Source of the DNA: Methanoregula sp. UBA276
Lineage (GTDB): Archaea; Halobacteriota; Methanomicrobia; Methanomicrobiales; Methanospirillaceae
DNA length: 5,122 nucleotides
Reading direction: 5' to 3'
Assembly: GCA_002508495.1 (NCBI GenBank)
Contig: DANA01000057.1
Coordinates: 1-5,122 of the forward strand
The notes beneath the pieces were generated by a model that saw nothing but the letters and a program-made list of their open reading frames with translations, ran no database searches and had not been told where the DNA came from. Positions 1-4,808 of the stretch are shown one piece after another. Each line of letters starts with the position of its first letter. The first letter of the stretch is position 1. The translations under genes were made by a program, and so were the position numbers.

Positions 1-668
1 GAGACTTCGCCTGCCTTGACCTTGGTAGGAATGTCCGTTGTGGCCTTCCCGAGGTCGTGCTCGCGGAAGGAAAAGATGCGGGCCACCTTGCAGAGATCGC
101 ACTCTCGTACGCTGTTGCGGCGGGGCGATGCGTCATCACCCGGATACGTCCCGAACAGGCAGACGAGGTCCGCAAGCTGGCTGCACACGCGGGGATTGCA
201 GTCGAACATCGCATTGCCGGCCGGGTCCTTATCGTTGGTAATGGCCCTGCACCGGATTCCACCGGTGGAATCGTTGCCATCATAACTGCCGGCACGTCGG
301 ATATCCGGGTTGCAGAAGAGGCAAAAGTGATTGCCGAAGAGATGGGATGTGAAGTGCGGACCGCGTATGATGTTGGTGCAGCCGGCATCCACCGTCTCTT
401 TCCTGCCTTAAAACCCCTGCTTGCCGCCCACGCGTTCATCGTCTGCGCCGGGCGGGAAGGGACGCTTCCCTCCGTAGTCGCCGGTCTTGTGGACAAGCCG
501 GTCATCGGGGTGCCGGTCAGCGTCGGCTACGGGTACATGGGAGAGGGACGGGCTGCCCTTGCCAGCATGCTCCAGTCCTGCTCGGTTATTTCCGTCGTGA
601 ACATCGACGCCGGGTTCACGGCCGGCGCTTTTGCAGCGCGGGTAGCAAACATCGGGGGTAAAAAATGA
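1..668 (+). CDS. larB: LarB, NaAD carboxylase/hydrolase of nickel-pincer nucleotide synthesis (5' end outside window)
   Basis: The open frame runs from the window edge (first full codon at base 3) to TGA at 666-668 and gives 221 residues. LarB proteins are usually about 245-250 residues, so some 25-30 N-terminal residues are missing. The visible start carries the family's Arg...Gly-Leu-Pro-Glu-Val-Val...Glu-Gly-Lys segment. The C-terminal two thirds is the PurE/AIR-carboxylase-like domain: AGTSDIRVAEEA, DVGAAGIHR, AGREGTLPSVVAGLVDKPVI, GVPVSVGYG and VVNIDAGFTAG. The Cys of MLQSC (codon 579-581, 28 residues from the end) matches the position of the Cys that forms the covalent pyridinium adduct in characterised LarB. 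Known role: cytosolic carboxylation of NaAD and phosphoanhydride cleavage, releasing AMP, to give the dicarboxylated mononucleotide precursor of the NPN cofactor. Older annotations call such proteins PurE-related or NCAIR mutase; purine synthesis is less likely because these motifs are LarB-type. It overlaps nadM by four bases. Confidence 0.93.
   Translation, partial: DFACLDLGRNVRCGLPEVVLAEGKDAGHLAEIALSYAVAAGRCVITRIRPEQADEVRKLAAHAGIAVEHRIAGRVLIVGNGPAPDSTGGIVAIITAGTSDIRVAEEAKVIAEEMGCEVRTAYDVGAAGIHRLFPALKPLLAAHAFIVCAGREGTLPSVVAGLVDKPVIGVPVSVGYGYMGEGRAALASMLQSCSVISVVNIDAGFTAGAFAARVANIGGKK
654..659 (+). promoter_or_regulatory. Ribosome binding site of nadM inside larB
   Basis: GGGGGT lies five bases before the nadM ATG, within the last codons of larB. 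It differs by one base from GGAGGT, the complement of the archaeal 16S 3' end. With the ATGA overlap it supports the start at 665 and suggests coupled translation of larB and nadM. Confidence 0.55.
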
Positions 669-1177
669 ACAGGAAACGCGGGTTCTATATCGGGAGATTC
701 CAGCCCTACCACAACGGGCACCAGTCCGTGCTTGAGCATATCGCAAAGGATGTTGACGAGATCATCATCGGTATCGGGAGCGCCCAGCTCTCCCACCAGA
801 TTGATAACCCGTTTACCGCGGGCGAACGTGTCCTCATGATCACCCGGTCGCTTGAATCCCTCGGGTGCCCGTTCTACGTCATTCCCATTGAGGACATCCA
901 GCGCAATTCCCTCTGGGTGGCCCATGTCCGTTCCATGGCACCCCCGTTTGATACGATCTATTCCTCGAACCCGCTGGTTGTGCGGCTCTTTGGGGAGGCC
1001 GGCTTTGATGTCCAGTCGCCTGCCATGTACGAGCGCGAGACCTTAAGTGGCACCGAAATCCGCAGGAGGATCCTTGAGGCAAGGCCCTGGAAAGACCTTA
1101 TTCCGCCGGCTGTCGTGCAGGTGATTGAAGAGATAGACGGCACGGGGCGCCTTGTGCAGATTGCACAGGACGATTAA
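665..1177 (+). CDS. nadM: Nicotinamide-nucleotide adenylyltransferase, archaeal NadM type
   Basis: A 170-residue protein, the usual length for archaeal NadM. The nucleotidyltransferase Rossmann fold opens with GRFQPYHNGH (residues 10-19), whose H16-x-G-H19 is the (H/T)xGH ATP-binding motif. Next come GSAQLSHQIDNPFTAGER, typical of the family, and YSSNPLV. Near the C-terminus SGTEIRRR (128-135) is the second nucleotide-binding signature. Known reaction: NMN + ATP to NAD + PPi, and in many members nicotinate mononucleotide to NaAD; it is cytosolic. The ATG at 665 overlaps the larB stop as ATGA and has GGGGGT five bases upstream, so the start is well supported. The link with larB suggests that, besides NAD synthesis, its NaAD product may feed LarB; that part is inference. 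The family is clear; its preference for the amide or the acid substrate cannot be read from the sequence. Confidence 0.96.
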   Translation: MNRKRGFYIGRFQPYHNGHQSVLEHIAKDVDEIIIGIGSAQLSHQIDNPFTAGERVLMITRSLESLGCPFYVIPIEDIQRNSLWVAHVRSMAPPFDTIYSSNPLVVRLFGEAGFDVQSPAMYERETLSGTEIRRRILEARPWKDLIPPAVVQVIEEIDGTGRLVQIAQDD

Positions 1178-1190
1178 GCGGGGGCGCGGG

Positions 1191-2483
1191 ATGCGGGATT
1201 TTTTTTTAAAAATTTTTGGTAAGAAAGAGCCCGAAACGCTCATCATCGCCTATGCATCCGTGCCTGCGCTGCTGGATGAACGGGAGCAGTCCGCGCGTTC
1301 TGCCTTAAAAGACCAGACCAGCCAGCCGGTCCAGGAGATCCAGAACGGCATTGCACGGCTCCAGCTCATCGTTTCCACGATTGCCGGGGCCGAACATGAG
1401 CCAGAAATCCACCCAAAACTCAAAAGCATTGCAAAGAACACCCTCCCCCAATTCATCCGGGCGATGAACACGGCCCTTTCCCGTGAACTTCCGGCGGATG
1501 ATGTCGAGGCATTCTACCCGGCAATCGTGGAGTGCGTCAAAAACTGCCTCAACAGCATCAATGGCCCGGGCCGGTACCTGAGGATCGTCTTTCCCGATGA
1601 GATGAAAGCTTCCCGTGCCGGCGTGGATGCAATTGGCCACGAGATCAATACCATCACCGCTGCACTGGCATCCTACCGGAAAGAGATAACCGGCGTTTCT
1701 CATGCACGGGAGCTCTTCGGCACGATACAGGGCAATACGCAAACCATTGGAGGTGCGAGGGAGAAGGAGATCCGTTCCCGCCAGCGGATAGCGGAGATGA
1801 CCGGTCGGCTTGACGAAATTGCTAAAGAACTGGCAGGACTTCCCCACGATCCCGGGATGGCAGATGCAGAGAAGAAGAAAGACCATCTCCACACCCTGCA
1901 AACCCGGCACGCGGAACTCATCCGCATCTATACCGCGCGAACGATGACGACGGCGCATGTCCTGCGAAAGGCAGAGAAGATTGCGACACGAAAGAAGGAC
2001 GGACCGGAGATCGTAGTCCTGAAAGAGGCCATGTCGCTGTTGTCGGATCACGAATTTCCAGAGAGTAGCAGGCTTGATTCTGCCCTTGCTGCCGCGTTCC
2101 CCGTCGCCGTACGGATGATTGAGGCAGGAGAGATTGCCCTGAAAAACAAGGAGGAACGGGCGATATTTTCCGACAATGAAGCGTTCCGTTCGGAGATCCG
2201 CCGTATCTGCAGTGAATTGCGTGCGCAGGAGGAGGACTGCCGGCTTGCACAGCAGGTCATCAACGCCCACCCGCTGCTGGTCAGGATCGCTTCCCTTGAA
2301 CGGGAAAAAGCCCAGCTCGAAGTGATGCTGGACAAAGAGCACCGGGCGCACCAGGAACTCCTTGCGTGGCAGCAGAAGACCACGGAAGATATCCCGGCTC
2401 TGCGCGAATCGTTAAAAAAAGAGTTGGGGGCGATTATCGGGAGGACGGTGCAATTTTCTGATGAATCGCCTCCGCCAGCATGA
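1191..2483 (+). CDS. Coiled-coil protein of unknown function, third gene of the larB-nadM operon
   Basis: I chose the ATG at 1191 (430 residues, 13 bases after the nadM stop, with a G-run at 1180-1184 in front). The frame could open at a TTG at 1152, but that lies inside nadM and adds an Arg-rich tail. The N-terminus MRDFFLKIFGKK is short, amphipathic and basic, and could touch membrane, though there is no signal peptide or transmembrane segment. The rest is almost entirely helical and charged. Residues 30-165 form a helical domain with a central FYPAIVECVKNCL segment and a less helical RYLRIVFPDE patch. Heptad-like coiled coil is seen around 190-262 and again around 315-415, with a short Pro-rich tail. 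I recognise no catalytic motif, Walker box or metal site. Co-transcription with larB and nadM is likely from the spacing, but a functional tie to nucleotide metabolism is not shown. A structural or scaffold role is the safest reading. The first codons contain an unusual T9-A5-T5 tract. Confidence 0.85.
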   Translation: MRDFFLKIFGKKEPETLIIAYASVPALLDEREQSARSALKDQTSQPVQEIQNGIARLQLIVSTIAGAEHEPEIHPKLKSIAKNTLPQFIRAMNTALSRELPADDVEAFYPAIVECVKNCLNSINGPGRYLRIVFPDEMKASRAGVDAIGHEINTITAALASYRKEITGVSHARELFGTIQGNTQTIGGAREKEIRSRQRIAEMTGRLDEIAKELAGLPHDPGMADAEKKKDHLHTLQTRHAELIRIYTARTMTTAHVLRKAEKIATRKKDGPEIVVLKEAMSLLSDHEFPESSRLDSALAAAFPVAVRMIEAGEIALKNKEERAIFSDNEAFRSEIRRICSELRAQEEDCRLAQQVINAHPLLVRIASLEREKAQLEVMLDKEHRAHQELLAWQQKTTEDIPALRESLKKELGAIIGRTVQFSDESPPPA

Positions 2484-2557
2484 GGGTTGTGCTGAGAGCA
2501 GGCTTTTCACCGTTGGTTTCATTCGGTTTGAGTTGTCCTGGACCGGGGAACCGGCCG

Positions 2558-2600
2558 GTTCATCCCCTTGGGTGAACGCGTCCCGGGTGACACTTTTTTT
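2558..2600 (+). terminator. Hairpin plus T7 ending the larB-nadM operon
   Basis: GTTCATCC (2558-2565) pairs with GGGTGAAC (2570-2577) around a CCTT loop, with one T-G wobble. A T7 run follows at 2594-2600. A perfect 12-base palindrome, AACCGGCCGGTT (2549-2560), overlaps the left arm and would compete with this stem. Archaeal termination mainly needs the T-run. It lies 110 bases after the stop at 2483 and before the convergent antitoxin gene. For transcripts from the other side the same stem forms but no T-run follows. Confidence 0.6.
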
Positions 2601-2614
2601 AGGCCCAGGAAAGA

Positions 2615-2806
2615 TTACGACTTCGTTTCGATGAACTCCTCCAGTCCTTTCTGGCCGGTAGCATATTCATCTGACCAGCCATAGCAGTCATGGAGCATCT
2701 GTGCAATTACATCGGAGAACGTCATGTTCCCGCGCTTGAGTGCAACAAGCGCCTCGTACACCTCAGGATCGATACGGACGGAGCGTCCTTCTCCTGCCCG
2801 AGGCAT
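2615..2806 (-). CDS. VapB-type (DUF217-like) ribbon-helix-helix antitoxin, no adjacent toxin
   Basis: A 63-residue protein starting with MPRAGEGRSVRIDPEVYEAL. A short N-terminal strand (about 8-13), a first helix (about 14-24, EVYEALVALKRG) and TFSDVIAQMLHDCYG (29-43) as the second helix fit the small archaeal VapB/DUF217 antitoxins. These bind DNA as ribbon-helix-helix dimers and neutralise a PIN-domain VapC with an acidic C-terminal tail, here about 44-63 (DE..., LEEFIE). The frame extends upstream to 2899, but the extension crosses the promoter TATA box and has no family similarity, so I start at the ATG at 2806. No PIN-domain frame lies on either side: 2484-2614 and 2807-2963 hold no gene. 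It is either an orphan antitoxin or a free-standing repressor. The leader is full of inverted repeats that could be its own operators, as expected for autoregulation. The family call is moderate because the domain is short. Confidence 0.8.
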   Translation of the reverse strand: MPRAGEGRSVRIDPEVYEALVALKRGNMTFSDVIAQMLHDCYGWSDEYATGQKGLEEFIETKS

Positions 2807-2809
2807 AGA

Positions 2810-2824
2810 TACCACTTTGTGGTA
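2810..2824 (-). promoter_or_regulatory. Inverted repeat just before the antitoxin start codon
   Basis: TACCAC-TTT-GTGGTA on the + strand is a perfect 6-bp inverted repeat with a 3-base spacer, ending three bases before the start codon. In the mRNA it would be a tight hairpin that hides the only GGU-like ribosome site. As DNA it has the size expected of a ribbon-helix-helix operator. Either reading implies control of the antitoxin gene; which one is right is inference. Confidence 0.55.
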
Positions 2825-2825
2825 A

Positions 2826-2858
2826 CGAAATAAAAAGATTTCGCAGGAATTGGCGAAA
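2826..2858 (-). promoter_or_regulatory. Overlapping CGAAA/TTTCG inverted repeats in the antitoxin leader
   Basis: Three CGAAA-type half-sites alternate in orientation: CGAAAT (2826-2831), ATTTCGC (2838-2844) and GCGAAA (2853-2858). The first two form a perfect 6-bp inverted repeat with a 6-base spacer. The second and third form another (TTTCGC/GCGAAA, 8-base spacer). They lie between the TATA box and the start codon, across the expected transcription start near 2850. This fits a cooperative repressor site or leader hairpins. Confidence 0.5.
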
Positions 2859-2868
2859 GACGCGTCTG

Positions 2869-2882
2869 ACTTTATATATAAG
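2869..2882 (-). promoter_or_regulatory. TATA box of the antitoxin gene
   Basis: On the - strand this reads CTTATATATAAAG, an excellent archaeal TATA box, about 65 bases before the start codon. That predicts a transcript start near 2850 and a leader of about 45 bases. The box is nearly self-complementary, so it could also recruit TBP for + strand transcription toward the phosphoesterase 3' end. Confidence 0.7.
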
Positions 2883-2934
2883 GCCCAAATAGCATCCAAA
2901 ACAGCGATATCTGGAATCTCGTCATACTCCCTTC

Positions 2935-2973
2935 AGAATACCCGGAAAATATTCTGTGGGGGATTATCCCCAC
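2935..2973 (-). terminator. Two hairpins around the phosphoesterase stop codon
   Basis: GTGGGG (2956-2961) and CCCCAC (2968-2973) form a perfect 6-bp stem whose loop contains the TAA stop codon of the phosphoesterase (2964-2966). Next to it AGAATA (2935-2940) pairs with TATTCT (2950-2955). On the - strand a TATTTT stretch lies in the second loop, but no long T-run follows, so termination may be partial. The structure may equally stabilise the mRNA 3' end. Confidence 0.45.
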
Positions 2974-3725
2974 GGTGCTACGCGGATGAACCAGAAGGTG
3001 GAAAAATCAGTGTACGCAAATTCCGGTGCCGGGCCAAAACAACCGCCAACGCGGAAGATGGTGGGCAGGTCAAGCGGTATTCGGGCTGCCTCCAGCCGGA
3101 TGCCATCCCCACCGGCAGCAGGACTGGCCGGATGAAACTCCACATCCACCTGGACAACTCCCTCCGAAGTCTTCCGGCAGCAGGCATGCTCATGCTGGTG
3201 GCCGCAGACCATGTGCGCAATCCCGCGCTTCTCAAGAGCCTCGAATGCCATGGCTGCCGTATAATGATACCCGGTGAACGACTCCCCGCTCTCGTGCGAG
3301 AGGCGCTGCCAGCACTTGAGGTCAAGGATCTGGGTGCCAAGGTCAAGGGGCCCGCCATGGACAAAGAGCATGTTGTGGTCCACCCATTCCATGGGCATGC
3401 CATCGAAGAGGGAGAGGAGCGGTGAACCGCGGAGCTGTTCATGACGGTAGGCACTGGCAGCATCGCTGCCGCTGACCGGGATCCCGTTCAGGTAGGCATG
3501 ATCGTGGTTGCCCAGAACCGAGATTACCCGGTAAGTCCGGGAAAGGGATTGGACCTTTTCCAGCGTCTCTTTTGGGCGACTTCCCCGGTGGACGAGATCG
3601 CCGAGGTTCACTATCACGTCAACCGGGCCAAACGCGTCATAAAATGCCGTATCCCGTATGCAGGACACCAAGGTTTCAAGCGCGGCAGCATCTGCATGCA
3701 CATCGGAAAAAATGACTGCACCCAT
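2964..3725 (-). CDS. Calcineurin-like metallophosphoesterase
   Basis: A 253-residue protein with the full set of two-metal phosphoesterase motifs: D8-x-H10 in FSDVHAD, GDLVHRG (42-48, D43), GNHDH (72-76, N73/H74), VHGG (122-125, H123) and GHQHEH (175-180, H176/H178). No metal ligand is missing, so it should be active on a phosphomonoester or phosphodiester. The substrate cannot be read from the sequence. There is no signal peptide, so it is cytosolic. The C-terminal part (about 195-253) after the core is not recognised. The frame extends upstream to 3809, but I chose the ATG at 3725: the protein then begins with the first beta strand (MGAVIFSDVH), and a TATA box about 32 bases upstream leaves almost no leader. 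It reads on the same strand as the antitoxin gene, 157 bases upstream of it, with its own stop-codon hairpin, so the two are probably separate units. Confidence 0.92.
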   Translation of the reverse strand: MGAVIFSDVHADAAALETLVSCIRDTAFYDAFGPVDVIVNLGDLVHRGSRPKETLEKVQSLSRTYRVISVLGNHDHAYLNGIPVSGSDAASAYRHEQLRGSPLLSLFDGMPMEWVDHNMLFVHGGPLDLGTQILDLKCWQRLSHESGESFTGYHYTAAMAFEALEKRGIAHMVCGHQHEHACCRKTSEGVVQVDVEFHPASPAAGGDGIRLEAARIPLDLPTIFRVGGCFGPAPEFAYTDFSTFWFIRVAPWG

Positions 3726-3756
3726 ACCGTAAGCGAAACTATTGGCTCTACCTTTT

Positions 3757-3764
3757 GATAAAAA
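3757..3764 (-). promoter_or_regulatory. Probable TATA box of the phosphoesterase gene
   Basis: On the - strand TTTTTATC lies 32 bases before the ATG at 3725. Archaeal transcription starts about 25 bases past the box centre, near 3734, so the mRNA would have a leader of only about eight bases or none. That fits the lack of a clear Shine-Dalgarno sequence here. Confidence 0.5.
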
Positions 3765-3800
3765 GCATGGATAGATCTGGTTCAACCATTCCGGCCAAAG

Positions 3801-3829
3801 AACCAGCAAAAGGGTGACGGCAACCAGCA
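3801..3829 (+). repeat. Direct repeat AACCAGCA, two copies 21 bases apart
   Basis: AACCAGCA occurs at 3801-3808 and 3822-3829. The 21-base period is two helical turns, so both copies face the same side of the DNA. They sit between divergent promoters, just upstream of the A/T-rich region before the 3924 gene. A regulator site is possible but unproven. Confidence 0.4.
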
Positions 3830-3831
3830 GT

Positions 3832-3845
3832 AAAAGTAATTAAAC
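3832..3845 (+). promoter_or_regulatory. Possible TATA region for the 3924 gene
   Basis: AAAAGTAATTAAAC is the only strongly A/T-rich block of suitable type in the 200-base gap upstream of this gene. It would place transcription start near 3866 and give a leader of about 55-60 bases. It is a poor match to the archaeal TATA consensus, so the call is weak. Confidence 0.35.
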
Positions 3846-3860
3846 CCGATAGCCGAAAGT

Positions 3861-3882
3861 TTACCGGACAAACTCCGGGTAA
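3861..3882 (+). promoter_or_regulatory. Hairpin in the probable leader of the 3924 gene
   Basis: TTACCGGA (3861-3868) pairs with TCCGGGTAA (3874-3882) around a CAAAC loop, with a single bulged G. It is an 8-bp stem about 40 bases before the start codon. If transcription starts near 3866 the left arm is only partly in the RNA, and the repeat may instead act as a DNA operator at the start site. Confidence 0.4.
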
Positions 3883-3910
3883 CAGAATCCTGGGCAGACA
3901 GAGCAAATTT

Positions 3911-3917
3911 GAGGATG
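3911..3917 (+). promoter_or_regulatory. Ribosome binding site choosing the start at 3924
   Basis: GAGGATG, close to the GGAGGTG complement of the 16S 3' end, lies just upstream of the ATG at 3924 with useful spacing. The same bases touch the ATG at 3915 and cannot serve it, so 3924 is preferred. Confidence 0.5.
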
Positions 3918-3923
3918 GAAACC

Positions 3924-4397
3924 ATGGAAAAATACTTAGAATCCTACATTGAGCGGATGAGAACCACCTACCGGGACACTCCCCCCGCACTTGCACACAC
4001 CCTGGCATCTGCATTTATCCAGTATAAATTCGGCGTATATGAAAATGCTGTCCGCGAATGCACGGACGCAATCTCACACCTGTCGGACAGCGCACACCAC
4101 ACCGCCCTCAAAAAGGCACTGGTGATTATTCAAAAGGATGCCGAGAACCGGGTAAACTCCCGGATTGTTGCTGACATGCCGCTGGATTTTGTGGGAAGCG
4201 AACGCGAATTCGTCCCCATTCCGCTCCTTCCGGAAAATGTCGAGCACCCGGCATCCCTTGCCCTTGATAATGCCCTCATTTTCATCTATGTTGTCGCTCT
4301 TGTTACCTCAATTGACGATGAAGAAGCCCTTGAAGAGCACCGCCGCTTCATCATCCGGCTGCTCGGCGATTACAAAAAAGCACTGGGCTTCGCGTAA
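3924..4397 (+). CDS. Helical protein of unknown function with one TPR-like repeat
   Basis: I do not recognise this 157-residue protein. It is mostly helical. Residues 24-53 (LAHTLASAFIQYKFGVYENAVRECTDAISHL) read like one tetratricopeptide-type helix pair, with Ala, Tyr-x-x-Gly-x-Tyr and Ala-Ile at the usual places. A second hydrophobic helix at 112-130 (LALDNALIFIYVVALVTSI) contains Asp and Asn, so it is more likely buried than membrane-spanning. The linker at 84-110 is Pro-rich, and the C-terminal helix (131-153) is charged. No catalytic motif is visible. In-frame ATGs at 3915 and 3924 and a TTG at 3909 are possible starts; I chose 3924 on the ribosome-site spacing. It stands alone, divergent from the phosphoesterase and closed by a T7 terminator. 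A protein-interaction role is a guess based on the TPR-like pattern. Composition resembles the neighbouring genes, and nothing suggests recent transfer. Confidence 0.82.
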   Translation: MEKYLESYIERMRTTYRDTPPALAHTLASAFIQYKFGVYENAVRECTDAISHLSDSAHHTALKKALVIIQKDAENRVNSRIVADMPLDFVGSEREFVPIPLLPENVEHPASLALDNALIFIYVVALVTSIDDEEALEEHRRFIIRLLGDYKKALGFA

Positions 4398-4414
4398 CCC
4401 CGCGGCCAGCGTAT

Positions 4415-4432
4415 CTTTTTTTAAAACCTTTT
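4415..4432 (+). terminator. T-rich terminator of the 3924 gene
   Basis: T7 at 4416-4422, then AAAACC and a further T4, begins 18 bases after the stop codon. Such T-runs without a strong stem are the usual intrinsic terminators of archaea. Confidence 0.6.
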
Positions 4433-4506
4433 GAAACGTTCATGAACCAGCGTTCACACCCGCTGCAGGAAAGACTCTGGAGAACATACGAGCGGGACGG
4501 GTATAT

Positions 4507-4529
4507 CCAAAAGCACCCTCTTTTGGTGC
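4507..4529 (+). repeat. Two mutually exclusive hairpins
   Basis: CCAAAAG (4507-4513) pairs with CTTTTGG (4520-4526) around CACCCT. GCACC (4513-4517) can instead pair with GGTGC (4525-4529). A further ACCAAAA at 4558-4564 can take the TTTTGGT of 4521-4527. These are perfect short stems that compete for the same bases, in a region with no gene. Confidence 0.45.
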
Positions 4530-4680
4530 AGGATGGTTGAATTACCCCGTAAATGGTACCAAAACCATGCGTGAAGCAGCCACGGGGGCGCCTTTTTTGG
4601 GGTGGCGGCAGGCCGGCGCAATTACCTTGCAAAAGTTCCGTAAATGTGGCTCTCCGAAATTTCATGTGGGTAAGATAAAC

Positions 4681-4692
4681 GATGAATTCATC
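4681..4692. repeat. Perfect 12-base palindrome GATGAATTCATC
   Basis: A perfect dyad 18 bases before the GC-rich hairpin cluster, just after an A/T-richer AAGATAAAC. It could be a dimeric regulator site. No nearby gene start explains it. Confidence 0.4.
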
Positions 4693-4710
4693 TGCCATAG
4701 TATTACATGA

Positions 4711-4808
4711 GCCGCCGCGGGGGCGTACCTTCGGGGGCGGCGGCGGTCATCGTAATGGGGGTTTGGGGGCGGCGAGCCCCCATCAACCTGGTTACCGGGA
4801 TCCAGGTT
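4711..4808 (+). ncRNA. Candidate structured RNA: three consecutive GC-rich hairpins
   Basis: Three perfect stems follow one another. GCCGCCGC (4711-4718) pairs with GCGGCGGC (4737-4744). TGGGGGC (4764-4770) pairs with GCCCCCA (4776-4782) around GGCGA. AACCTGG (4785-4791) pairs with CCAGGTT (4802-4808). They are packed within 98 bases in a stretch with no credible gene. An AAGATAAAC at 4671-4679 could be a weak TATA box about 25-30 bases upstream. It does not match tRNA, 5S, SRP RNA or RNase P RNA signatures that I know. The strand is uncertain because stems form on both; no clear T-run follows on the + strand. DNA-level function is equally possible. Confidence 0.35.

Noticed and set aside
1305..2351. 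348-codon frame on the - strand
   Set aside because: It lies fully antisense to the coiled-coil gene, is rich in Cys and Arg with no domain pattern, and is a typical shadow frame of GC-rich DNA.
2807..2899. N-terminal extension of the antitoxin
   Set aside because: The 31 extra residues would be encoded by the TATA box and leader repeats, and the family starts at the internal Met.
2850..3425. 191-codon frame on the + strand
   Set aside because: It is antisense to the metallophosphoesterase, whose five metal-binding motifs are intact, and its own translation shows no family features.
4538..4560. tRNA-like GGTTGAATTACC
   Set aside because: It loosely recalls a T-arm, but no acceptor stem, anticodon arm or GGTTCRA core is present.
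4351..4698. 115-codon frame on the - strand
   Set aside because: It overlaps the end of the 3924 gene and its terminator, is Arg/Cys-rich, and runs through the competing hairpins; no protein family is recognisable.
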